From assembly GCA_937958185.1 (NCBI GenBank), contig CALFFN010000009.1, forward strand, positions 62,001 through 126,000: a DNA stretch of 64,000 bases. The letters are read 5' to 3'. The notes under the pieces are model-generated. The model did not search any database. It was not told where the DNA came from and saw only the letters and a program-made list of their open reading frames with translations. Each line of letters opens with the position of its first letter. Position 1 is the stretch's first letter. This DNA comes from an uncultured Neglectibacter sp. (GTDB lineage: Bacteria; Bacillota; Clostridia; Oscillospirales; Acutalibacteraceae). Below, one piece after another: positions 41,518-49,865 of this stretch. The translations under genes were made by a program, and so were the position numbers.

Positions 41518-43230
41518 GTGGAAAAGCTGCTGCATGGCATTGCCGCCTCGCCGGGAATCGGCGTGGGCAGGGCAAAGCTGTACCAGATGACAAAGATCAG
41601 CGCCGCGAAGCGCGAAACGCAGGACAGACCCAGTGAGCTTTCCCGCTACTACAGCGCCGCCCAGCGCTTCTGCGCCCAGCTTCGGGAAAAGGCGGAGCAT
41701 ATTGCCCCGGTGGCAGGGCAGGAGCAGGCAGATATCCTGCTGAGCCAGGCTGCCATGGTGCAGGACGTCTATTTTGAGGAGCAGATCAAGCAGTGCATTG
41801 CCGCGTTCCAGTCAGCGGAGGCTGCGGTGGATACCGTGTGCGCCGCTTTTATCCGCGGCTTTTCCGCGTCACAGAGCGAAATGCTCCGGCAGCGGGCGAT
41901 CGACCTGCAGGACCTGCGGGACAGGCTGCTCCGCATTTTGCTTGGCTTGCCGGAAGCGGACCTTTCCAACCTGTCGCCGGAAACGGTTCTGGTGGCGGAT
42001 TCCCTGCCGCCTTCCGTCATGACGGCGCTGGCTGCCCACCCGGTGTCGGGCATCGTCCTCTGCAAGGAGGGAAAAGCCTCCCACAGCGTGATCTTGGCCC
42101 GCGCCATGGAAATTCCCACCGTGGTAGGCGCGAAAAACGCCGCCGCGTGGATCTGCGACGGCGAATGGGTAGTGGTGGACGGCACAGAGGGCACGGTGCT
42201 GTTTACTCCGTCAAAGGAACAGCTCACTGCCGGGAAGACAAAACAAGCGCAGTACCGGCAGGAGAGAGAAGCCTTAAATATCTACATGCACCGCCCCGCC
42301 AAAACAGCGGACGACAAGATCATTCGCCTCACTGCCGGAGTTGGCAGCGAGCAGGAAGCCCGGGCGGCGGAAAAGTATGGCTGTGACGGTATCGGTCTGC
42401 TGCGCTCCGAATTTTTGTATTTGAACCGTCCCACCCTGCCGGGGGAGGAGGAGCAATTCCAGGCGTACCGCGGCATGGCGCAGCGCTCGGAAAAGCCCCT
42501 GATCATTCGCACGCTGGACATCGGCGGAGACAAGCTCCTGCCCGGTCTGTCCTGGGAACAGGAGCAGAACCCTTATCTGGGCTGCCGGGGCGTCCGGCTG
42601 TACCGGGAAAAAGAGGGGCTGTTCCGCACGCAGGTCCGGGCGGTCCTCCGTGCAGGGAGCTTCGGGGACGTGCGCCTGCTGCTGCCCATGGTCACCGGCG
42701 TGGAGGAGCTGCGCTGGGTGAAATCGGTGGTCAGGGAATGTGAAGAGGAGCTTCAGAGCAGGGGAGAGCCATACCGGGAGAAAATGCCCCTGGGCGTCAT
42801 GGTGGAGACCGCCGCGGCGGCGCTGGTTTCCGACCTGCTGGCGGAGGAAGCTGACTTTTTCAGTATCGGGCTGAACGACCTGACCCAGTATACCCTTGCC
42901 GTGGACAGGGACAACGCCACGGTCTCCCACCTGTATTCCTATTATGACCCGTCCCTGCTCCGCTTTGTTTCCCACGTGCTCCGTCAGGGAAAGGCGGCGG
43001 ATATCCCGGTCAGCATTTGCGGGCAGGCTGCCGCCGACCCGCTGTACCTGCCGCTGCTGCTGGGCTTGGGGGCGGAAGAGCTGAACGTGCAGCCCTCTTT
43101 TCTCCTGCCTGTGCGGAAGAATCTTTCCCTCTGGTCCCTGCCGGACGCGGTCAGTTTGGCAGAGCAGGCGCTCACTCTCAGAACCGAGCCGGAGGTCCGC
43201 GCCCTGCTGACTCGAAACCGCAGGGAGTAG
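41518..43230 (+). CDS. ptsI: Phosphoenolpyruvate-protein phosphotransferase, PTS enzyme I
   Basis: Transfers phosphate from PEP to HPr. 570 residues from the GTG after GAGGAGGG. Residues 1-145 HPr-binding domain; phospho-His189 in EGKASHSVILARAMEIPTVVG (His189 matches the E. coli numbering); PEP-binding TIM barrel from about 255 with DGIGLLRSEFLY, LPMVTGVEELR, GVMVETAAAALVSDLLAEEADFFSIGLNDLTQY and the active-site Cys in SICGQAAADP. HPr is encoded 20 kb away at 63444. It follows rqcH after 38 bases with no promoter seen. Confidence 0.95.
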   Translation: MEKLLHGIAASPGIGVGRAKLYQMTKISAAKRETQDRPSELSRYYSAAQRFCAQLREKAEHIAPVAGQEQADILLSQAAMVQDVYFEEQIKQCIAAFQSAEAAVDTVCAAFIRGFSASQSEMLRQRAIDLQDLRDRLLRILLGLPEADLSNLSPETVLVADSLPPSVMTALAAHPVSGIVLCKEGKASHSVILARAMEIPTVVGAKNAAAWICDGEWVVVDGTEGTVLFTPSKEQLTAGKTKQAQYRQEREALNIYMHRPAKTADDKIIRLTAGVGSEQEARAAEKYGCDGIGLLRSEFLYLNRPTLPGEEEQFQAYRGMAQRSEKPLIIRTLDIGGDKLLPGLSWEQEQNPYLGCRGVRLYREKEGLFRTQVRAVLRAGSFGDVRLLLPMVTGVEELRWVKSVVRECEEELQSRGEPYREKMPLGVMVETAAAALVSDLLAEEADFFSIGLNDLTQYTLAVDRDNATVSHLYSYYDPSLLRFVSHVLRQGKAADIPVSICGQAAADPLYLPLLLGLGAEELNVQPSFLLPVRKNLSLWSLPDAVSLAEQALTLRTEPEVRALLTRNRRE

Positions 43231-43260
43231 GCAAAGCCCAATTTTAATTTTCGATAGACA

Positions 43261-43308
43261 AAAAATAAAACTCCAGAAAGCCGCATGACTTCTGGAGTTT
43301 TTATTTTT
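43261..43308. terminator. Terminator hairpin, copy 1 of a duplicated element
   Basis: AAACTCCAGAA pairs with TTCTGGAGTTT around AGCCGCATGAC; A-rich 5' and T-rich 3', so it can work both ways. A near-identical copy is at 44017-44065. Confidence 0.85.
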
Positions 43309-43342
43309 AGCCGGATTCTTCTGATTGGAAGAAGAATGGAAC

Positions 43343-43888
43343 TCATTCGTTTGTAGAATCATGGCGGCGTATCTCAACTGGAATCGCTAACTTACAATTC
43401 CTATCGGTTTTATCGTCTGTGTTTTTCAAAGACGCCTCAAATAGCAAGCCGTTTGCAAATTCATTGATCTCATTGTGCGGGATCGAAATGACGATCTCCA
43501 TACAATCCATGCTCATTATCTCATTGGAGAATGTGGTGATATAATGGGTCATATCCTTCCCGTCTGTGTTTGTCAGCTTCAATTTGCTGACACGACTGCG
43601 GTCAAAGAAAGCGGTGCTCATAAGGCGAAAGCGGAGCTGTGTTTCCAAGCCTGGCATTTCATTTTGACATACCCTGGATACCATGATCCCATTTTTCTCT
43701 ACGACATCACAATCTATTTTACGGCTGACTGCGCCGCCGTCGAAAAGCGCTTCACCCAGGGTATCTGTGCTTATCAGGCTGTCAAGGTGATTGCCGTTGA
43801 ATTGAACGAAAAATGCCGCAACAAGGCAAATCAAAATCAGAATCGCAATACACATGACTGTTATAACGATTGACTTTTTTGCTTTCAT
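43343..43888 (-). CDS. Membrane-anchored hypothetical protein (181 aa)
   Basis: One N-terminal membrane helix (IVITVMCIAILILICLVAAFF, residues 7-27) after a Lys-rich start, so the rest lies outside the cell. The exterior domain is about 150 residues of predicted beta structure with two Cys (DCDVVEKNG and SRVCQNE), with no family I recognise. GGAGG lies 7 bases before the ATG. The gene is AT-rich relative to the chromosome, and lies between two copies of a terminator with a YbaK gene next to it, which suggests a block acquired together. Confidence 0.7.
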   Translation of the reverse strand: MKAKKSIVITVMCIAILILICLVAAFFVQFNGNHLDSLISTDTLGEALFDGGAVSRKIDCDVVEKNGIMVSRVCQNEMPGLETQLRFRLMSTAFFDRSRVSKLKLTNTDGKDMTHYITTFSNEIMSMDCMEIVISIPHNEINEFANGLLFEASLKNTDDKTDRNCKLAIPVEIRRHDSTNE

Positions 43889-44016
43889 GCCATTACCTCC
43901 GGAAAGCTAATCTGTCAATAGATATATTTTACCATACTTTCCGGTTACATGGTAGTGCTATTTTATGTGTGAGAATAACAATCTGTCCTACACCTATCAA
44001 AATTACTACCCTTACG

Positions 44017-44065
44017 AAAAATAAAAACTCCAGAAAGCCGCATGACTTCTGGAGTTTTTATTATA
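44017..44065. terminator. Terminator hairpin, copy 2 of the duplicated element
   Basis: Shares a run of more than 30 identical bases with 43261-43308, including the whole stem-loop and most of the flanking A and T runs. It differs mainly by one extra A before the stem and by TTATAA after it. Confidence 0.85.
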
Positions 44066-44122
44066 ACCCTGCCTAAAACAAAACACTTCGGCGCGAACTG
44101 CGGCACTTTGAAATTTATCAAG

Positions 44123-44605
44123 CTAATCGCTGATATCGTCCATCTCGAATAGTAGTACCTTTTTTAATTCATTTATTGTGATTTCTACTTGATAACCGAT
44201 TTTACCGCCGCTGAAAATAATCGTGTCAAAATCTTGTGCAGAGCTGTCAATTACCGTTTTGAATTGTTTTTTCATTCCAATCGGCGAACACCCTCCGTGA
44301 ATATAACCGGTCAATGGCAATAAATCTTTTGACTTAATCATTTCTATACTTTTTTCATTGACTGCTTTTGCTGCTTTCTTCAGATTTAAGTTTTTATTGA
44401 CTGGAACTAAAAATACATAATGATCGTTACTGTTTCCTATTGTGACCAATGTCTTAAAAACCTGCCCCGGATTTTGATTTAACACATCAGCAACCTCCGT
44501 GCCGCTGATTGCAACTGTATCATAGTAATAATGGCTGAGATAATCTACTTTGTTCTGCTCCAAAATCCGCATAACATTGGTTTTTTCATTGTTCTTTTTC
44601 ATCAT
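44123..44605 (-). CDS. ybaK: YbaK/EbsC-type Cys-tRNA(Pro) deacylase-like protein
   Basis: 160 residues with the INS/YbaK trans-editing fold: VFKTLVTIGNSNDHYVFLVPVNKNLNLKKAAKAV with the catalytic-type Lys, GYIHGGCSPIGMKKQFKTVID and FSGGKIGYQVEI. YbaK hydrolyses Cys-tRNA-Pro made by mischarging. It starts at tandem ATGs (44605 or 44602) after GAAGAGAG. AT-rich with A/T-ending codons, like the neighbouring membrane gene and unlike the chromosome on either side. Confidence 0.88.
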   Translation of the reverse strand: MMKKNNEKTNVMRILEQNKVDYLSHYYYDTVAISGTEVADVLNQNPGQVFKTLVTIGNSNDHYVFLVPVNKNLNLKKAAKAVNEKSIEMIKSKDLLPLTGYIHGGCSPIGMKKQFKTVIDSSAQDFDTIIFSGGKIGYQVEITINELKKVLLFEMDDISD

Positions 44606-44780
44606 TATAGCTCTCTTCCGAATTAGTACAAATTGAAATTGTCTGCAAGATGAATTATACCACACAAATCAATTACTTTCAATTTATCTTTTAATCAATG
44701 CTGCCATTTTTCGCAGAAGCAGCCGCAAAGCGTCTGCGCCTTGTGTGTGAACCGCAACGTTTCTCGCGCCGCCCACTTAA

Positions 44781-44824
44781 CCAACAGAAAAAGGACTACC
44801 GAAAGGTAGTCCTTTTTCTGTTGG
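44781..44824 (-). terminator. Terminator of tRNA-Ala, a perfect 20-bp palindrome
   Basis: Left arm 44781-44800 and right arm 44805-44824 are exact inverse complements around GAAA. The right arm runs into the encoded CCA end of the tRNA. Confidence 0.85.
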
Positions 44825-44897
44825 TGGAGATGGACGGGATCGAACCGTTGACCTCCTGAATGCCATTCAGGCGCTCTCCCAGCTGAGCTACACCCCC
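44822..44897 (-). tRNA. tRNA-Ala (anticodon GGC)
   Basis: 76 bases including an encoded CCA. On the minus strand it starts GGGGGTGTAGCTCAGCTGGG and ends in TCCACCA. Cloverleaf: acceptor GGGGGTG with CATCTCC (two G-U pairs), anticodon stem CCTGA/TCAGG with loop ATGGCAT, so anticodon GGC (codon GCC), and T-loop GGTTCGATCC. The discriminator base is A. GCC is a common Ala codon in these GC-rich genes. Confidence 0.97.
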
Positions 44898-44929
44898 AGA
44901 TGTGGCGCGCACCTCTCAGGTGCTTATCA

Positions 44930-44958
44930 ATGATAGCACAGGAGCTTGCATTTTGCAA
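44930..44958 (-). promoter_or_regulatory. Promoter of tRNA-Ala
   Basis: Minus strand TTGCAA (44953-44958), 17 bases, TATCAT (44930-44935), with an extended TGC before the -10. The same bases also form a plus-strand stem CTTGCA/TGCAAG followed by seven T (44945-44968), so it can look like a terminator on the other strand. Confidence 0.7.
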
Positions 44959-45076
44959 GTCTTTTTTTGAAAAAATTTGTTTTTGCCGGTTCAGGAAGAT
45001 CGCTGTCCCCGTTTCCCGGGCGGGAAACGCATTGTGCGCGCTGCTCCTGCCCTGGAAAACCCACGCGGAAAACCTT

Positions 45077-45105
45077 TTGACATTTTCAGTGGTTTATTAT
45101 ATATT
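45077..45105 (+). promoter_or_regulatory. Promoter of the subtilase gene
   Basis: TTGACA (45077-45082), 17 bases, TATATT (45100-45105). The interval 44898-45206 has no gene; besides this promoter and the tRNA promoter it holds the leader hairpin below. Confidence 0.75.
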
Positions 45106-45142
45106 ACTCAGTGTAGCTGGCGCCCTCAAAGGGGCTTTTGGG

Positions 45143-45175
45143 AAGAGCTCCGGGGGAGTGGGCGAAAGCTCTTTT
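45143..45175 (+). promoter_or_regulatory. Leader hairpin before the subtilase gene
   Basis: AAGAGCT (45143-45149) pairs with AGCTCTT (45167-45173) around a purine-rich loop and is followed by TTG and, a little later, ATTTT. It is within the roughly 95-base untranslated leader and could attenuate, but the T tract is short. Confidence 0.4.
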
Positions 45176-45206
45176 GAAACGATTTTACAAAGGGAGAGGC
45201 AACGGA

Positions 45207-48200
45207 ATGAAAAAGCGAATTTTAAGTATTACTCTAGTAGCAACGCTTCTTTTGCTGATTGTGCCGGTATCTGCTTTTGCAAAAGAGGAAAACGCAGACG
45301 CTAAAACGGTTTCGGCGTCTGCCGATGATACGTGGTCGGGATTTGAGGAATTTTCCGCAGCGGTAAGCGAACTGCTGGAAGATACCATGGAGGACGATTA
45401 TATTGCCGGGATCAGCATGGAGGTAAATAAGCCGGAAATGACGGTGAACGGCGAGGTTCAGCCGGTAGTGGGGGACCGTGAGGTCGCGCCGGTCACAAAG
45501 GACGAAGAGATCCTGCTGCCGGTGCGTTCCTTGGCGGAGCAGGAAGGCGCGGAGGTGTTCTTTGACCCCCATACAAACACAGCTACCGTGCAGACTGAGG
45601 AAGGGGAGATCGCCTTTACCCCAGGGGAAGCGGAAGCGGTGGTCAGCGATGGGGAGGAGGAAGCTCTTTGCGCGATGAGCACTGAGCCGGAGCTGATCGA
45701 CGGCACCATGTATGTTCCGCTGGATACTGTGGCGGGCTTTTTGGGATATGAGGCTGCCATCGAGGAAAATAAGGTGCTGCTGACAAAACCCTATCAGACA
45801 AAGCGCCTGATCGTGAAAAGCGGGGAGGAGAAGCTGGAAACTTACGGTGCGGTGAAGGAAATATCCGGCTTTAGAGACCTGCATATATTGCAGTATGAAA
45901 CGGAGGCGCAGGCAAGAGCGGCGCAGGAAAAGCTGCTGCTTACGGAAGGCGTGCGGTATGCGGAGCCGGATACGGTGGTTTCCGTAGCAGAGCACAAATC
46001 ATGGGGAGCGGACTATATCGGGGCAGACGCTTACTGCGACCATCTGCAGGCGAACACGGCTCTGGACGAAGTGGTCGTGGCAGTGGTGGATACAGGAGCA
46101 AACTCGAAGCATGAGTTTTTGCAGGACAGGCTCATTCCGACGGATAAAAGCTTTATCGAGGGCTGGCCCACCTCCAACGATCTGCACGGTCATGGCACCC
46201 ATGTTTCCGGCATCATTGTGGACTGTACCCCATCTAACGTAAAGATCCTGCCGGTCAAGGTGCTGGATATGAATGGCTATGGCACGGAGCTTTCGGTTTA
46301 TAACGGCTTGCTTTTTGCCATAGAGCAGGACTGCGACGTCATCAATATGAGTTTGGGCGGATATGGAAAGCGTGAACTGGAACAGGAGGCGGTGAAGGAG
46401 GCGGTCTCACAGGATATTTCCGTAGTGGTAGCGGCGGGAAATGAGAGCATGGACGCAGGCTTGACGTCGCCTGCACGGCTTTCGGAAGCGATCACTGTGG
46501 GCGCGCTGGATAAGAAGGGGCTTTATGCGAACTATTCCAATTATGGCGAGATCGTCGATATTTGGGCGCCCGGCAGCAATATCCTCAGCAGCGTTCCGGG
46601 AAACAAGTATACGGAAAAGAGCGGTACCTCCATGGCGGCGCCCCATGTTGCCGCGGTCGCCGCAATGCTGAAAACCTATGACAAGACCCTTGTCCCACGG
46701 CAGGTAGAAGGCATTCTGAAGGAATATGCCGTAGAGCGGGACATCGGGGAACCATATCACGACGGGACCTCCAGGGTGTTGTCCGCGGCTTCCCTGTGCG
46801 CTCTGGAAAAAGATATGATCACAGAGGCAGTAGAAACTCCTGTTGCCAGCCAGGCGGGCGGACAGTATCAGGAGGAATTGACCCTGTCGCTCACCTGCGC
46901 CACCCCGGACGCTGTGATCCGCTATACCTTGGACGGCTCCGACCCGGCTGACACGGGGATCGTTTATACGGGTCCGCTGCTTTTGCAGGGTTCTGCCTGG
47001 ATCAGGATGCAGGCGTTTAAGCCCGGGTGTATGGACAGCTACAAAGCGGAGGAAATCTATTATGTTTCCCAGTATCCAGAGAGCTTTCATTACAAGGATC
47101 ATACTTATTACGATACCTGGACCTATACATATCCCGATGAAAACGCGAAATGCCTGAAGGTCACATTTGACGAGGAAACCTACCTGCCGTTTCCGGCTCC
47201 GCCGGAAAGCAAGCTTCGTTCCGGCCCTTATTTTGACGCCCGGCTCTGGAAATACGGCTTGTATTTGTACGATGAGGAGAAGCAGCCGGTTTACAACGAG
47301 TTTGCCGATGTCGACCGGACCCATTTTATTCACGATGAACTGCGGGGGAAAAGCGTTATCATTCCCGGAAACAGTTTTTCCGTAAAATTGAATTTTCCCC
47401 TGACCAGCAGTGATTATGGATTTAAGATCAAAAGCGTAGAGCCGCTGTATGAAGAGCAGCTCTCCCCGCCGGAATTTGTGACTCCCAGCGGGAATTCCTA
47501 TTGGCCCTGGAATGAATTTGATGACGTTATGATCATGGGTCCCTCTGAGCTTGACTACAAGGAGAACAAGACCGTCACACTGCGCAGCGCGGAGGGCGCC
47601 GATATTTACTATACGCTGGACGGCTCCATCCCCACCCGGGATTCTTTGAAGTATACCGGCCCTATCCTTTTGGACGAACCGAAAAGGATACGGGCAAAGG
47701 CGTTTAAGAGCGGATATACGGAAAGCGCGGCGGTATCGGAGACCTACTATTCCTCCAAGTACCCGGAAAGCCTGCATAGTGTGAAGAGAGAGTATTATTT
47801 CATCGACAACTGGGTTTGGGAAGCCCCGCCGAACGTGAAGTACATCGCGATCACTTTTGACGAAAAGACCTTTTTGGGCGAAGAAGGCTCTCCCTATGCG
47901 CTGGAGCTGGAGGTCTTCCCTGATGTGGAGGGCTTTTTGGGCTATGATCCCACCATTTTCTATGGGACGGAGCTGGCAGGGCAGACAATTTACATAGAGG
48001 GAAATACCTTCCAGATCAACTGCGGCGCCTATTGGCCCGAAGGGACGGATCCCGTCTACGGCTTCAAGATAGCGGATATCAGCTACTACTATGACGAGGA
48101 CGATCTGATTCCCATAGAAAGCATCAAGGTTTCGGGACCCGGTACGGTATTGGTTGGGGAAGAGGGACAGATGACTGCGGAAATAACCCCTGCCAATGCG

Positions 48201-49772
48201 AACACAGGGTTCTTCTGGCGCAAGATGCAGCCCAGCAGCTTGATCAGGTCCGAATGCGCTGAAATCGATGAAAACGGTGTGGTCACCGGGAAAATGCCTG
48301 GCAGCGTGATCGTGCTCGCTACCTCCAAGCTTGTCAATTCCGTGCGTTCCCCCAGCAGTTACCCTGATTGGCCCAATTACTCTTATAATGGCATGTACAA
48401 GGGGGTCACGATCAGAGAAAATCCGGGTTATGCCGGAAATCCCACTCCTGCGGTCCTCACAAAAGCGCCAAAGGCGAAACCGGGGCTTACCTATACTGGA
48501 AAAGCGCAAATACTGATAGAGCCCGGGGAAGCGGAGGGCGGTACGCTTCTGTACAGCCTGAGCGAGACCGGGGAATACAGCACGCAGCTTCCCGCGGACA
48601 CCGACGCCGGTCCTCACACGGTGTGGTATAAGGTACAGGGAGATGAAATGCACACAGACTTATCTCCGGCGCCTCTGACAGTGACGATCGCGAAAGCGGC
48701 TCGCCCGGAAAAGCAGCCGGAAAATGTCAGCGTATCAAACGGAACAGAGCTGCTCTCCGTTCCGCTGCCGGTCGGCTGGTCCTGGAAAGCGCCGGACGGA
48801 GAGCTCGCTGAAGGCGAGAACACAGTCACGGTAGTGTATTGGGATACAAAGAATTTCGTGCAGACGGAGTTCCCAATCACCATTACTATGGAACCCCCGC
48901 CGCACATTCACGATCTGACCAAAACGGAAGCAAAGCCCGCTTCCTGTACCGAGGAAGGAAACAGGGCATACTGGACCTGTTCAAAATGTGAAAGCATTTT
49001 CGCAGACGGGGAGGGAACGGTAGAAACCACCCTTACTCAGGTAGTTCTGGAAAAGCTGCCCCACACGCCGGGCAATTGGCAGATCATAAAGCCCGCTACT
49101 GAGACGGAAGAGGGCTTGAAGCAAAAGAAGTGCACAGTTTGCCAAAGCGTACTGAAAACGGAGCCGATCCCCTGGGAAACTTCTCCCGTAACGCCGCCCG
49201 GACCTGCCGACCCTTCTCCGTCCGTGCCGGAAAAGCTGCCATTCACCGATGTGCAGGAGCGGGCGTGGTATGAAGACGCGGTGCGCCATGTCTATTTCAA
49301 CGGGCTGATGATGGGCACCTCAGAAACGCTGTTCTCCCCGTGGGACAGCACTACCCGGGGAATGATCGTAACGATCCTCTGGCGGCAGGAGAAAAAGCCG
49401 GAGGGCATTGCGGAAATGACATTTGCCGATGTGAAGCAGGGCGCTTACTGCTATGAAGCGGTGCGCTGGGCGGCGGAGCAGGAGGTCGTGCTCGGATATT
49501 CGGAAACGACCTTTGCGCCGGACGACCCGATCACCCGTCAGGATCTGGCGACGATCCTGTACCGTTATGCCGGAAGCCCGGAAACTGATGGGAGCCTTTC
49601 CGAATTTTCAGATAGGGAGCAGGCAAGCGGATATGCAGAGCGGGCTTTGTGCTGGGCTGCGGAGACAGGGGTGCTGTCCGGGAAAGGAAACGGGACCTTA
49701 GACCCCAAAGGGCGCTGCACCAGAGCGGAAGCCGCCGCTATGATTCAGAGATATTGCGAAAAGGTTGCCTGA
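45207..49772 (+). CDS. Giant SLH-anchored subtilisin-family (S8) protease
   Basis: 1521 residues; GGGAGAGG precedes the ATG. Signal peptide (ILSITLVATLLLLIVPVSAFA); copper-amine-oxidase-like N domain (about 75-200; MEVNKPEMTVNGEVQ, LLPVRSLAEQEGAEV), a cell-wall-associated module; an inhibitor-like propeptide stretch (about 205-270); S8 catalytic domain with Asp295 (VVDTGANS), His329 (HGTHVSG) and Ser475 (GTSMAAPH); two chitobiase-C-like beta repeats (YTLDGSDPADTG and YTLDGSIPTRD); a BIG2-like domain near 970-1040; a Cys-x2-Cys module repeated twice (CTEEGNRAYWTCSKC, QKKCTVCQ); and three C-terminal SLH domains (about 1343-1518). The triad is complete, so it is probably an active surface protease tethered to the wall polymer. 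Confidence 0.92.
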   Translation: MKKRILSITLVATLLLLIVPVSAFAKEENADAKTVSASADDTWSGFEEFSAAVSELLEDTMEDDYIAGISMEVNKPEMTVNGEVQPVVGDREVAPVTKDEEILLPVRSLAEQEGAEVFFDPHTNTATVQTEEGEIAFTPGEAEAVVSDGEEEALCAMSTEPELIDGTMYVPLDTVAGFLGYEAAIEENKVLLTKPYQTKRLIVKSGEEKLETYGAVKEISGFRDLHILQYETEAQARAAQEKLLLTEGVRYAEPDTVVSVAEHKSWGADYIGADAYCDHLQANTALDEVVVAVVDTGANSKHEFLQDRLIPTDKSFIEGWPTSNDLHGHGTHVSGIIVDCTPSNVKILPVKVLDMNGYGTELSVYNGLLFAIEQDCDVINMSLGGYGKRELEQEAVKEAVSQDISVVVAAGNESMDAGLTSPARLSEAITVGALDKKGLYANYSNYGEIVDIWAPGSNILSSVPGNKYTEKSGTSMAAPHVAAVAAMLKTYDKTLVPRQVEGILKEYAVERDIGEPYHDGTSRVLSAASLCALEKDMITEAVETPVASQAGGQYQEELTLSLTCATPDAVIRYTLDGSDPADTGIVYTGPLLLQGSAWIRMQAFKPGCMDSYKAEEIYYVSQYPESFHYKDHTYYDTWTYTYPDENAKCLKVTFDEETYLPFPAPPESKLRSGPYFDARLWKYGLYLYDEEKQPVYNEFADVDRTHFIHDELRGKSVIIPGNSFSVKLNFPLTSSDYGFKIKSVEPLYEEQLSPPEFVTPSGNSYWPWNEFDDVMIMGPSELDYKENKTVTLRSAEGADIYYTLDGSIPTRDSLKYTGPILLDEPKRIRAKAFKSGYTESAAVSETYYSSKYPESLHSVKREYYFIDNWVWEAPPNVKYIAITFDEKTFLGEEGSPYALELEVFPDVEGFLGYDPTIFYGTELAGQTIYIEGNTFQINCGAYWPEGTDPVYGFKIADISYYYDEDDLIPIESIKVSGPGTVLVGEEGQMTAEITPANANTGFFWRKMQPSSLIRSECAEIDENGVVTGKMPGSVIVLATSKLVNSVRSPSSYPDWPNYSYNGMYKGVTIRENPGYAGNPTPAVLTKAPKAKPGLTYTGKAQILIEPGEAEGGTLLYSLSETGEYSTQLPADTDAGPHTVWYKVQGDEMHTDLSPAPLTVTIAKAARPEKQPENVSVSNGTELLSVPLPVGWSWKAPDGELAEGENTVTVVYWDTKNFVQTEFPITITMEPPPHIHDLTKTEAKPASCTEEGNRAYWTCSKCESIFADGEGTVETTLTQVVLEKLPHTPGNWQIIKPATETEEGLKQKKCTVCQSVLKTEPIPWETSPVTPPGPADPSPSVPEKLPFTDVQERAWYEDAVRHVYFNGLMMGTSETLFSPWDSTTRGMIVTILWRQEKKPEGIAEMTFADVKQGAYCYEAVRWAAEQEVVLGYSETTFAPDDPITRQDLATILYRYAGSPETDGSLSEFSDREQASGYAERALCWAAETGVLSGKGNGTLDPKGRCTRAEAAAMIQRYCEKVA

Positions 49773-49796
49773 AAACAACAATTCCGCGTTCAAACA

Positions 49797-49847
49797 GGAA
49801 CGGACTGCCTGCCGAAGCTCGGTCAGACAGTCCGTTCCCTTTTTTAT
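49797..49847. terminator. Terminator after the subtilase gene, between convergent genes
   Basis: GGAACGGACTG (49797-49807) with CAGTCCGTTCC (49828-49838), then CTTTTTTATT. Confidence 0.9.
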
Positions 49848-49865
49848 TTGTTGGGAGTTTCCCTT

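Noticed and set aside
43261..44065. The two hairpins read as ends of an insertion sequence
   Set aside because: They are direct, not inverted, copies of a self-complementary terminator, and no transposase lies between them.
44695..44958. 87-codon minus-strand ORF across tRNA-Ala
   Set aside because: It runs through the tRNA and its promoter; tRNA structure is decisive.
44945..44968. Plus-strand terminator CTTGCA/TGCAAG with seven T
   Set aside because: No plus-strand gene ends upstream; the same bases make the -35 and spacer of the tRNA promoter.
46407..48653. 748-codon open frame on the minus strand inside the subtilase gene
   Set aside because: Shadow of GC-biased third positions; no motif or ribosome site, while the plus strand encodes a complete catalytic triad.
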